Shown here piece by piece: positions 42,531-50,637 of a stretch of 64,000 nt of DNA. This DNA is from DATFVA01 sp963721075 (GTDB lineage: Bacteria; Bacteroidota; Ignavibacteria; Ignavibacteriales; Ignavibacteriaceae), in assembly GCA_963721075.1 (NCBI GenBank), contig CAVRHV010000006.1, positions 62,001 through 126,000 on the forward strand. The letters are read 5' to 3'. Each line of letters opens with the position of its first letter. The stretch's first letter is position 1. The notes under the pieces were generated by a model. The model did not search any database. It was not told where the DNA came from and was given only the letters and a program-made list of their open reading frames with translations. A program made the position numbers and the translations under genes.

Positions 42531-43961
42531 TCATTTTCTTTTGATCATTATTACCGCTCCCCTGTCTATTTCAGGAACGGTAAAACTGATCTCATTGTCG
42601 TTTACCCGGGTATCTATTTTCTCTTTTTCTCCGAGAAACGGGAGTATGTAAACTTCATCAGAACCCTCAGCCGGGAAGCTGATTTTTATATCTTTCAGTG
42701 TTCTCACGGGCATATCATATACAGTAGTTAATGCCCGTACATTGGTCAGAAATACGTTGATGTTTCCGTCATTATGTACCGGTACAGCTATCAGATCAAC
42801 CGGGGCATCAATTTTTATTTCGGGTGCATACGAAGTAAATGTTGTAAGTTCAGCCAGGAATTCATCCCTGATCGATTTCATTTTCTTCAGCTCTCCACCT
42901 GATCTGAAATAATTATTCAGCTCATCTTTCATTGCTTCGGTATAACTTTTTCCGGGACTTTTTTTCAATACCAAATAATTTTCAGCACCCGGTTTATCAG
43001 AGATTTCTTTTACAAACGAAAGATTACCCTGAAGTTCATGAGTATTAAGCTTTTCACGATTGTCATTATATTCAGCAAACCCGCCCGTAATTATGAGCTT
43101 TGAACCGTTCTCGCTTAATTTTTTAATTGAGCCTGCTTCTTTATCACTAATGCATTTTACATCGGGTAGGATCAGAATTTTGGGTGCCATCTTATCTATG
43201 GTTCGGGAAGTTACAACCTGGAAAGGAAGGTGAGAATGGGTAAGTAAATTTACTATACCACGGTAACTGTTAATAAAATCTTCGCTGAAATAGTTTCTTG
43301 TTACATCAGAGAAGTAAACGCTGATTGGTTCCACCGGAACGCGGTTGGAATAAAACAGATCTTCATATTGAGATGCCCATTTATATACTTCCGTTCTCGT
43401 CTCCATATCATTCGTGGATGACATAACGTACCCTTTCACATCCCACATATTCGTGCCTGTAAAGAGTTCTGATGCGAAAAGGCTTTTCATTGCCTCGGAT
43501 GGTTCAACTTTTTTATTATCATACCAGGAGTAGCACAGCATCCAGGAAGGATCACCTTCAGCAAATGCTCTGAAAGTACTCATACCCAGAATGAAATTGT
43601 ACCAGTCGTACGGCTCTCTGTCGGAAGCGTAGTATTCACCTTCACTGTACTCATGAGCTATAACGTCGACGACATCATACATTTTAAACACATCTGCACC
43701 TACCCTTACAGCTTCTTCAGAAATGCCCGGATATATTTCAGCAATGGTTTTGCATTCGGGATTAATCGATTTGACATTCCGATCGATTTCAGCCATAAAA
43801 TCAGTCAGCGTCTGCATTCTGAAATTAATCCATTTGATAAATCCCGGATCCTCATAATTTCCTAACTGAATATCTGTTTTGGCATTCAGACCGGTATGTT
43901 TTTTCAAATTCCGCAACTGTGTAATCATCAAAACTTGCCCACGTATCCTCCCAGCCCTCAA
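42531..43961 (-). CDS. C-terminal part of an unassigned secreted TIM-barrel glycosidase-like protein
   Basis: 476 residues after the frame shift; the first ~25 are off-frame and the true sequence begins at KKHTGLNAK. It holds the second half of the barrel (IAEIYPGISEEAVRVGADVF, YDVVDVIAHEYSEGEYYAS) and then a Rossmann-like region (APKILILPDVKCISDKEAG, KLIITGGFAEYND) resembling the trimerisation domain of GH42-type beta-galactosidases, plus a small C-terminal beta domain. GH family not assigned. Confidence 0.7.
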   Translation of the reverse strand: MRAGRIRGQVLMITQLRNLKKHTGLNAKTDIQLGNYEDPGFIKWINFRMQTLTDFMAEIDRNVKSINPECKTIAEIYPGISEEAVRVGADVFKMYDVVDVIAHEYSEGEYYASDREPYDWYNFILGMSTFRAFAEGDPSWMLCYSWYDNKKVEPSEAMKSLFASELFTGTNMWDVKGYVMSSTNDMETRTEVYKWASQYEDLFYSNRVPVEPISVYFSDVTRNYFSEDFINSYRGIVNLLTHSHLPFQVVTSRTIDKMAPKILILPDVKCISDKEAGSIKKLSENGSKLIITGGFAEYNDNREKLNTHELQGNLSFVKEISDKPGAENYLVLKKSPGKSYTEAMKDELNNYFRSGGELKKMKSIRDEFLAELTTFTSYAPEIKIDAPVDLIAVPVHNDGNINVFLTNVRALTTVYDMPVRTLKDIKISFPAEGSDEVYILPFLGEKEKIDTRVNDNEISFTVPEIDRGAVIMIKRK

Positions 43962-44526
43962 AGTGCGTCATCCAGTAAGGGATATCCACATAAATACCAT
44001 CTATTCCCGTTGCAGCTATTTCACGTACTCTCTGCATATATGTTTTTCGCCACTCGGGAGCATATGGACTGATCCAGACATCCTCATCTCCCTCAACAAT
44101 CCAGAAAGCATCGTCTGCACCGAATACAGCTGGTTTTCCGTTTATATCTCTTTGAACCCAGTCGGGATGATCTTTGAAGAAAGTATGTTCCTTATTATCA
44201 GCATCCGCTGTTATACATTCCAGTCCTGCTATATAAACAAAGGTGTGGTTATTTATTTTGTGAGCTTCTTCAGTTACTTTCCGTATCGCCTCAAGCTTCT
44301 CGGTAGGATCGAGGAAGCTTTCATATCTCCCTGTGATATCATTATCTACTTCAATACCGTAAACAAAGCTGTCACCCGCCTTTTGAATGATGCTGCCGAT
44401 TTCGTTATAAGTGAGAGGATTACCGCAGATCCTGACTTTGTGCGTCCAGTCCTGCTGTGCATAAAGATTGGCAAACGAGCAGAAAATGAAAATTTTTATA
44501 AAAATACTTAATGTAGAAATTTTCAT
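43852..44526 (-). CDS. N-terminal part of the unassigned TIM-barrel glycosidase-like protein
   Basis: 224 residues. Signal peptide (FIKIFIFCSFANLYAQQ). The barrel start has SFVYGIEVDNDITGRYE, PEWRKTYMQRVREIAAT and GIDGIYVDIPYWMTHFEGWEDT, where the Asp in YVDIPYW is a candidate catalytic residue. The shift falls in an A6 run (T6 at 43909-43914 on the plus strand); one base fewer restores the frame. The merged protein is ~665 residues. The ATG overlaps the kbaY stop in an ATGA, so the enzyme and the catabolic genes are translationally coupled. Confidence 0.72.
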   Translation of the reverse strand: MKISTLSIFIKIFIFCSFANLYAQQDWTHKVRICGNPLTYNEIGSIIQKAGDSFVYGIEVDNDITGRYESFLDPTEKLEAIRKVTEEAHKINNHTFVYIAGLECITADADNKEHTFFKDHPDWVQRDINGKPAVFGADDAFWIVEGDEDVWISPYAPEWRKTYMQRVREIAATGIDGIYVDIPYWMTHFEGWEDTWASFDDYTVAEFEKTYRSECQNRYSVRKL

Positions 44527-45365
44527 AAGCTGATGCTCTTTTTGTGCGTGCCGCTTAATATTTTCATTTTATGAACGATCATATCTTTAACTGTTTCTAT
44601 AGCAGAAGGAAATACATTCCTGAGGTCAATTTCATCGGAATTAAGTAATATGTCCTTCACTGATTTCATAAATAGGTTTTTGGTATCTGTAGCAACGTTG
44701 ACCTTTGAAATACCGGCGCCCGCGGCCTCCTGAAGCTGATCATCAGGAATGCCTGAGGCGCCATGTAGTACAAGGAGAGCGTAAGTGAGTTCTTTTATTT
44801 CAGTAATTCTTTGAATATCAAGTTCAGGTTTCCCTGAATAAAATCCATGTTTCGATCCTACTGCAACAGCAAGCGAACTTACTCCGGTTTCATCCACAAA
44901 AAGTTTTGCTTCTGAAGGCTCTGTAAATCTGCTGCGGTCAATTTCAAGTCCTGGTTTGGGAACATATCCAAGTTCCGCCTCCACATTCACATTGTAAGGT
45001 TCAGCAATTTTTACGGCTTTCCGGGTTAAGGCAATGTTTTCTTCAATACTTTTATCACTCGCATCAAACATAATGGAATCAAAACCTTCATCGAGACATC
45101 TCTGGATTAATATCAGGTCTGAACAATGATCCAGGTGAAGCCACGACTGAATATGCTGCTCTGCTGAAACAGTGCGGGCGATAGCATATGTTGTTTTTAA
45201 TCCCATGTAATCAATTGAAGCAGGAGTAACCTGCAGAATTACAGGATTTCCGGTTTCAGCTGAAGCCTGTGCAATCGCTTTACAGGTTTCCAGGTTATAA
45301 AAATTCGCCGCTATAAGAGCTTTCCCGTTCTCCTGTACTTCTTTTAACTTGTTAAGTAATTTCAA
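44523..45365 (-). CDS. kbaY: tagatose-1,6-bisphosphate aldolase, class II catalytic subunit
   Basis: 280 residues. Class II zinc aldolase: WLHLDHC with D79 and H80, AELGYV, SKHGFYSG with H173, and LHGASGIPDDQ with H201 as the third metal ligand. It resembles KbaY/GatY more than fructose-bisphosphate aldolase in length and in SIMFDASDKSIEEN. It cleaves tagatose 1,6-bisphosphate to dihydroxyacetone phosphate and glyceraldehyde 3-phosphate, with KbaZ as the stabilising subunit. It starts at TTG, overlapping the TGA of the PfkB gene by 4 bp. The split from kbaZ by two genes is unusual, since the two are often near neighbours. Confidence 0.85.
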   Translation of the reverse strand: MKLLNKLKEVQENGKALIAANFYNLETCKAIAQASAETGNPVILQVTPASIDYMGLKTTYAIARTVSAEQHIQSWLHLDHCSDLILIQRCLDEGFDSIMFDASDKSIEENIALTRKAVKIAEPYNVNVEAELGYVPKPGLEIDRSRFTEPSEAKLFVDETGVSSLAVAVGSKHGFYSGKPELDIQRITEIKELTYALLVLHGASGIPDDQLQEAAGAGISKVNVATDTKNLFMKSVKDILLNSDEIDLRNVFPSAIETVKDMIVHKMKILSGTHKKSISL

Positions 45366-46312
45366 TTCTTATATCCGAATTTTTCTTTACCAATACTGAT
45401 TACCTGATCATAACTTTCAAATGCCGTAGTGCCTCCGGCCGCAGTTGTATTAACAGCACCGGTAAGATTTGCGAACTCCTGGCATTCATCAACCTTACAT
45501 CCATTTATGTATTTGAAAATAAATCCCGCATTGAAACTGTCGCCCGCACCGATAGCATCCACAACCTTATCATTATAAAAGGATTGCTTGAATACATTTT
45601 TCTTATTATTTGCCGTGATTGAACCTTTACTGCCCAGCTTAACTACAACCAGGTTTCCGTCACAGGTGAGCTTTTTAATAGCATCTTCCAATACAGTTTC
45701 ATTCGTAAGCAGCAATGCTTCCTGTTCGTTGGGAAGGAATACATCGACATAAGGAAGTATTTCCTTGTAATTAAAATTCCATTTTTCGGCCGGATCCCAC
45801 TGCATATCAAGTGAAGTTGTAAGTCCGTTCTCTTTTGCTGTCTTAAAGAGTGAGAGCAGCCCGGATTGAATTCCCGGCTGCAGGAAATATGAAGAAAAAT
45901 GCAGGTGGCGGGCAGATTTAATTACGTTTTCGTCCAGGTCAGCGATTGTCAGATCTTCCATTGCCCCGGGATAAGTAACCATGGCCCGGTCCTCGGAATA
46001 GTTTAGCACGATTGTGGCGCCGGTATTCAGTTTGCTGCTGGTAATTATGAAATCAGTAGCTACTTTCTTGGATTCCAGACTTTCCTTTACGAGTGTACCG
46101 AAAGCATCGTTTCCGATCTTTCCGGCAAAAGCAACTTTTGCACCCAGAGTACTCAGGTTGCTTGCGAAAATTGCAGAAGAACTCCCCAATGTCAGCGTCA
46201 TCTGCCTGGCTATTTTTTCTTTCCCCATTTCAGGAAAAGAATCTATTGTATTAAGAATTAAATCTACATTTAATTCGCCTACAACAAGTACATCAAACTG
46301 TTTGTTTTTCAT
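45362..46312 (-). CDS. PfkB-family sugar kinase, probable tagatose-6-phosphate kinase
   Basis: 316 residues from ATG 46312 (RBS AAAAGG); an earlier in-frame ATG at 46363 would overlap the transporter gene more deeply and gives an odd basic leader. The ribokinase fold shows VVGELNVDLILNT, GKIGNDAFG, VFLPNEQEALLLT and the catalytic VVDAIGAGDSFNAGF (D275 counting from the longer start). The family phosphorylates sugars or sugar phosphates. In this operon the fitting role is tagatose 6-phosphate to 1,6-bisphosphate, although a GalNAc or N-acetylhexosamine kinase role is also conceivable. The start overlaps the upstream transporter by 20 bp. Confidence 0.85.
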   Translation of the reverse strand: MKNKQFDVLVVGELNVDLILNTIDSFPEMGKEKIARQMTLTLGSSSAIFASNLSTLGAKVAFAGKIGNDAFGTLVKESLESKKVATDFIITSSKLNTGATIVLNYSEDRAMVTYPGAMEDLTIADLDENVIKSARHLHFSSYFLQPGIQSGLLSLFKTAKENGLTTSLDMQWDPAEKWNFNYKEILPYVDVFLPNEQEALLLTNETVLEDAIKKLTCDGNLVVVKLGSKGSITANNKKNVFKQSFYNDKVVDAIGAGDSFNAGFIFKYINGCKVDECQEFANLTGAVNTTAAGGTTAFESYDQVISIGKEKFGYKN

Positions 46313-47243
46313 TTGCCTTTTCCGCACTAATTTCTGTTGCATCTTCTTCGGGATTATCTTCAATTGCCATTAAAAAGATTGAGATCAGTGCCAGGATCAT
46401 TCCGGTAATAATAATTGGATGAGGAATAACCTGGTAAATGATCAATGAAATTATAATTGTTATAACAGGGGCTACTGCATTAGTCATAGGACTTACAATA
46501 ATAGCTTTGCCGTACCTGAAAGCATAAACAATCATCAAAGCACCTATTGAATTCAATATCTGTATCATCGCTGCTAAATAAGGTCCTTTGAATCCCCAGT
46601 TAATTTCCTGTGAGAAGTCAGTCATCAGCAGAGCTATCGGGATAAGTACTAAACCGGTAAGCATCATGTAAAAAAATATGCTTTCGGCCTTCATTGTCTG
46701 ATTTGCAAATCGCATAATATAAGCCTGAATCCCCCAGGCAAAGAAAACAACTAATGCAAGGATTACCCAGAGGAAGCCGGAACTATTTACATCATTCGGC
46801 GGCTGGTAGGATAAAAATATTATGGCAACGAGAGCAAGAACGATACCGATCCAGCCCTTACGTGAGGCTCTTTCTTTTAAAAAGACATACGATAAAACGA
46901 TTGTTATTACCGGCGACAGGGAAATAAATGGAAAAACCAGATATGCCGGTCCGGTTCTGAGAGCCTGGAACAAAACCAGCTGGCCCCCCGCACCTGTAAA
47001 CCCGATCAGGCAGCCCAGGAAAATAGATTTTTTATCTGCTTCCAGTTTCCAATTGATTATTTTTAGAGCAACCAATGCAGGAGGGATCATAGTCAATGCC
47101 CATACCACATAACCTAGCGTTGCAGGAAAACCTGCTTTTTCAGGAATTTCAATGAGCGCTCCCCAAACCCCCCAGAATAAAGTTGTAATGATCGCATAGA
47201 GCAGCCAAGGACGAACTTTCAAATTAACCTCCCGTTGTTGCAT
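46293..47243 (-). CDS. DMT/EamA-family transporter
   Basis: 316 residues and about ten membrane helices in two five-helix halves (IITTLFWGVWGALIE, YLVFPFISLSPVITIVLSYV, IVSPMTNAVAPVITIII). The charged tail is NPEEDATEISAEKANEK. It belongs to the drug/metabolite transporter superfamily, which includes sugar and metabolite permeases. In this operon it is the only inner-membrane carrier among the catabolic genes and so is the candidate importer of the amino sugar. A TTG at 47222, preceded by GGGAGG at 5-base spacing, may be the real start; this would remove the 20-bp overlap with kbaZ. Confidence 0.83.
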   Translation of the reverse strand: MQQREVNLKVRPWLLYAIITTLFWGVWGALIEIPEKAGFPATLGYVVWALTMIPPALVALKIINWKLEADKKSIFLGCLIGFTGAGGQLVLFQALRTGPAYLVFPFISLSPVITIVLSYVFLKERASRKGWIGIVLALVAIIFLSYQPPNDVNSSGFLWVILALVVFFAWGIQAYIMRFANQTMKAESIFFYMMLTGLVLIPIALLMTDFSQEINWGFKGPYLAAMIQILNSIGALMIVYAFRYGKAIIVSPMTNAVAPVITIIISLIIYQVIPHPIIITGMILALISIFLMAIEDNPEEDATEISAEKANEKQTV

Positions 47244-48534
47244 TATGATAAATGTCTAAGACACCTGAGATCCTGTGCTGAATTATTTCTTCAGGATTTG
47301 CAAGGATGGTTCCTGCCCTGACAGCAGTATATTCTTCCGGCAAATACTGACTTAATAATGTATGAGGGATATGATATTCAGAAAGATTGCTTATCAATCT
47401 GTTTAATGATTCATTCACTTTTTTATCAGACCAGTAATATCTTATCCTGTCGCTATAGCTGTATTTTCTTTTAAGTCTGTTTTCTGCTTCATCAGCGCTG
47501 TAATATTTTTCCCAGTAATCCGGGTATTCCAGCATTCTGTTTTCAACCACTTCGATAAGATTTGATGAAGCGACTCCTTTCTTCCCCGCAAGCAGCTCTT
47601 CTTCTATCAGAGCAAGAGAAAAAACGGCTTCACGGAACTTATAAGTAAGCCAGGGTCCTACTTTAAGGATCGCAAAATGATCCTTAACCATCTGACTCAG
47701 TGATTCCTTTTTCTGATAGTCAGTTGAGTGCGCTTCATATACGAGAGAGGGAAACTTCTCAATGAATTCTACGAGATCTTTGCTTTTATTCCTGTCGTAC
47801 TCGCAGACTTCTGCATCTCCGAACTCAACTCCTGGTTGAACTACTATCCCGATTACCCGCTCCCATGCGTCAGTCAGATTGTATTTTTGAAAAGCCTTTT
47901 CGGTAAGTCGGATTGTCTCCCCGACATCCTCGACCTGTGTAATGTGCATATCATCAGCCTGTTTTTTTGCCCCGCCCGGCGGGGGGACATCAGTTCCGAT
48001 TATGTAAACCGGAAGGGTCTCGCTGTTCTGTGATCCGGCAGCATCCTCGGCGGCTTTGCAGAGAATGGCTGACCGCTCTGCCGCTATTGCCGGATCAAGA
48101 GGTTTATTTCTGTCACCATCATCCGCGCATTTCATGCTGGCATCCAGGTGAATCTTACAAAACCCTGCATTAATATAAGCAGAAATCTGTTCCCGTGCTT
48201 TTTCCAGCGCCGTTTCTGATTTTTCATTCTGCCACCTGTTAGGTCCGAGATGATCGCCTCCGAGAATGAGATTTTCAGCCGAAAAATTAACTTTTTGAGC
48301 CAGGGTAAGTACTGATTTCTTAAAGAGTTCCGGAGTCATTCCCGTGTAACCGCCGAACTGATCGACCTGGTTAGATGTCGCTTCGATAAGCAGGAGCCGG
48401 TTATTTTTCTTCGAATGATTAATTGCCGCTTTTATTACGAACGGATTTGCCGAGCATATAGAAGTTATTCCTATTCTTTGCCCTGATTTATGGGTACGCG
48501 TGATCTGTAATATTTTATTCTCGAGAGCTATCAC
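47224..48534 (-). CDS. kbaZ: tagatose-bisphosphate aldolase non-catalytic subunit
   Basis: 436 residues, close to E. coli KbaZ/GatZ (~420). ICSANPFVIKAAI, EATSNQVDQFGGYTGMTP and GGDHLGPNRWQNE (from residue 92) are the diagnostic segments, and HLDASMKCADDGDRNK and KVGPWLTYKFREA follow. The family stabilises the class II aldolase KbaY/GatY. The start codon is GTG, whose first base is shared with the agaS stop (TAGTG), giving strict translational coupling to agaS. AgaZ/KbaZ-type genes are typical of N-acetylgalactosamine and galactitol catabolism; the agaS neighbour points to the former. Confidence 0.9.
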   Translation of the reverse strand: MIALENKILQITRTHKSGQRIGITSICSANPFVIKAAINHSKKNNRLLLIEATSNQVDQFGGYTGMTPELFKKSVLTLAQKVNFSAENLILGGDHLGPNRWQNEKSETALEKAREQISAYINAGFCKIHLDASMKCADDGDRNKPLDPAIAAERSAILCKAAEDAAGSQNSETLPVYIIGTDVPPPGGAKKQADDMHITQVEDVGETIRLTEKAFQKYNLTDAWERVIGIVVQPGVEFGDAEVCEYDRNKSKDLVEFIEKFPSLVYEAHSTDYQKKESLSQMVKDHFAILKVGPWLTYKFREAVFSLALIEEELLAGKKGVASSNLIEVVENRMLEYPDYWEKYYSADEAENRLKRKYSYSDRIRYYWSDKKVNESLNRLISNLSEYHIPHTLLSQYLPEEYTAVRAGTILANPEEIIQHRISGVLDIYHNATTGG

Positions 48535-49700
48535 TATTTAACATTCGTATATGGATAAATATTTACTCCCTGTACAACCCGGTGTATCATCCCTGATTCT
48601 GAAGGAGAATCAGGATCGAGTCCCAGATTTAATGACTTATATAATCCAAGTAATTGTGCAATCATAACCATAGAAGCAGAAAGAAAATCTTCCTGAATAT
48701 TCATTCCGTTATCAGACAAAACAATTTTCAGATCAAGATTTACCGGAAATGAGTCATGTTCCATAACACCGATAGAATAAAGCGGCTTTCTGGTTCCTTC
48801 GATTGCCAAAACGAGGTCCTTTTCATATAATCTCGCATAAGGATTATTTGAAAAAAGATAAACTATCAGTGTGTTTTCATCCAGAACAGCTTTTGGACCA
48901 TGACGAAATCCCATAAAAGAGTCGTGCTTGCATATAATCTTTCCGTCGGTCAATTCCTGAAGCTTAAGCTGTGATTCCCTTGCAATGCCTTTCAGCATTC
49001 CGGATCCAAGGAATACTGCTCTTTTAAAATCAGAGGCTGCTACTTTCTGTAATTTTTCGGAATAAACATTCAGTATCCTCCTGCCGTATTTATTGAGCAG
49101 ACTGAATTGATCATCAAGGTCATCCTCTTCTTCATTTATCCTGGTCACCAGGAGTCCCGCCAGCAGCATTGAAGTAAAGCTTGCTGTCATAGCCAGCCCC
49201 TTGTCATTAGCTTCAGGGGGCAGAATAAAGATGAACTTGCTTTTTGATTTAACCGACTCTAATAACTCACTTTCATTATTACAGGTAATTATCAGGTGAG
49301 AAACACTATACGATAATTTTTCAGCTACTATTATTGCCTGTGCACTTTCGGGACTATTACCCGATCTGGCAAAAGATATCAACAAATATTTGCTTTTATT
49401 ATTAAAGTAAAGTTCTGGATGGGTAACGAGATCGGTGGTCGCAACAGCACTTACCGGGTTATTAAATCTGCTGCTGTAAGCACCCAGAAGTACTTCACCT
49501 ATAAATGCGCTGGAACCCGCACCAGTCAAAATTATCCTGGTATTACTGTCATTAAGTGAGTTTGAGAGATATTTCTTCAGCTGTTTTCTAAAAGAATGGT
49601 ACTCGCTGTATAGTTTTCCCCAGAGTTCCGGTTGACTGGCAATCTCTGATTCTGTGTAGGAATCGCTTACCATTCCGAAACTTTTATTATAGACTTCCAT
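48534..49700 (-). CDS. agaS: AgaS-family sugar isomerase/deaminase (galactosamine-6-phosphate)
   Basis: 388 residues with two SIS domains, matching the AgaS family in length and pattern: ILTGAGSSAFIGEVLLGAYSS, LISFARSGNSPESAQAI, VFLGSGMLKGIARESQLKL, and DSFMGFRHGPKAVLDENTL. In proteobacterial Aga systems AgaS converts galactosamine 6-phosphate to tagatose 6-phosphate with release of ammonia. It is the first gene of the long minus-strand array, 152 bp from the divergent DeoR-type regulator. The product feeds the PfkB kinase and KbaY/KbaZ aldolase encoded after it. No deacetylase (AgaA) is found in the window. Confidence 0.87.
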   Translation of the reverse strand: MEVYNKSFGMVSDSYTESEIASQPELWGKLYSEYHSFRKQLKKYLSNSLNDSNTRIILTGAGSSAFIGEVLLGAYSSRFNNPVSAVATTDLVTHPELYFNNKSKYLLISFARSGNSPESAQAIIVAEKLSYSVSHLIITCNNESELLESVKSKSKFIFILPPEANDKGLAMTASFTSMLLAGLLVTRINEEEDDLDDQFSLLNKYGRRILNVYSEKLQKVAASDFKRAVFLGSGMLKGIARESQLKLQELTDGKIICKHDSFMGFRHGPKAVLDENTLIVYLFSNNPYARLYEKDLVLAIEGTRKPLYSIGVMEHDSFPVNLDLKIVLSDNGMNIQEDFLSASMVMIAQLLGLYKSLNLGLDPDSPSESGMIHRVVQGVNIYPYTNVK

Positions 49701-49708
49701 TTTGGTTA

Positions 49709-49739
49709 CGAAACCTTATTATTAATTTATGAAACCTTT
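49709..49739. promoter_or_regulatory. candidate operator in the divergent agaS / DeoR promoter region
   Basis: Two direct copies of GAAACCTT start at 49710 and 49731, 21 bp apart (two helical turns). On the minus strand they read GGTTTCAT and GGTTTCGT, which share a TTTCRT-type core I recall for DeoR/AgaR-type operators. They lie just upstream of the agaS start in the 152-bp AT-rich region between agaS and its divergent DeoR-family gene. No clear -10/-35 pair was seen. Assignment is by position and word similarity only. Confidence 0.35.
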
Positions 49740-49852
49740 CATTGCGTATTTAATATTTTTATTAATATTAATCAAGATTTTATTTCCTTTTTTTTAACAT
49801 TTATTTATTTTTCGAAAGCTTTTGATTTTTTTTATTAAAAAAGGTTTTCCAA

Positions 49853-50611
49853 ATGTCAACTATAGATCGCCGCGTAAGGATCCTGGAAATGATAAATAAA
49901 GAAGGACAGGTGTCCGTGAATGAACTTAGCAGGATCTTTAATGTAAGCGAGGTAACTATTCGTAATGATCTGTCACACCTTGAAGAAAAGAATCTATTAA
50001 TCAAGACCAGGGGTGGAGGACTGAAAACTCAGAGTGTTGGAATAGATCAGAAGCTGAATGAAAAAGCACAGATCAATTCTAAAGAGAAGGTTGCAATCGG
50101 GAAAAAGGCTGCTGAGTTAATCAAGGATAACGACACAATTATTCTCGATTCGGGAACAACCACGGTTGAAATTGCTAAACACATTAATGGTGTAAATAAC
50201 CTGACTGTTATTACAAATGCATTAAATATAGCCGGTCAGCTGATAAGAGATGAAATTAAAGTTATTCTGCTCGGAGGGATCCTGAGAACATCCTCTCTCT
50301 CATTGATTGGACCGATAGGAGAAAGCAACATGAGGAATTTTTATTGCGATAAATGCTTTCTTGGTGTTGATGGAATTGATTCAGAGTCAGGAATATTTAC
50401 CCCGAACCTTGAAGAGGCAAATTTGAACAGGCTGATGATTGAGGCTTCAAATGAAGTAGTTATCGTGACCGATTCAAGCAAGTTTAAAAGAAAAAGTTTC
50501 GTTCATATTGCACCTATAACAAAGGTTAATATGATCATCACTGATTCCAACCTGCCTGAGGATGAATTTAAGAGTTTACAAAACAAAGGTATCAAGGTGA
50601 TACTGGTTTAA
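49853..50611 (+). CDS. DeoR-family transcriptional regulator (AgaR-like)
   Basis: 252 residues. N-terminal winged HTH (RRVRILEMINKEGQVSVNEL, FNVSEVTIRNDLSHLEEKN) and a C-terminal DeoRC sugar-phosphate-sensing domain (IILDSGTTTVEIAKHI, VITNALNIAGQLI, KCFLGVDGIDSESGIF, VTDSSKF). These are the standard motifs of DeoR repressors that respond to a phosphorylated sugar. It is transcribed away from agaS across a 152-bp gap, the usual layout of a local repressor such as AgaR. It is probably cotranscribed with the amidohydrolase gene 26 bp downstream. Confidence 0.9.
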   Translation: MSTIDRRVRILEMINKEGQVSVNELSRIFNVSEVTIRNDLSHLEEKNLLIKTRGGGLKTQSVGIDQKLNEKAQINSKEKVAIGKKAAELIKDNDTIILDSGTTTVEIAKHINGVNNLTVITNALNIAGQLIRDEIKVILLGGILRTSSLSLIGPIGESNMRNFYCDKCFLGVDGIDSESGIFTPNLEEANLNRLMIEASNEVVIVTDSSKFKRKSFVHIAPITKVNMIITDSNLPEDEFKSLQNKGIKVILV

Positions 50612-50637
50612 ATTTTAAACATAATGGATTATTAATT

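Noticed and set aside
46313..46363. Longer start of the PfkB kinase at 46363
   Set aside because: The added leader is basic and unlike the family and would extend the overlap with the transporter gene; the ATG at 46312 with RBS fits better.
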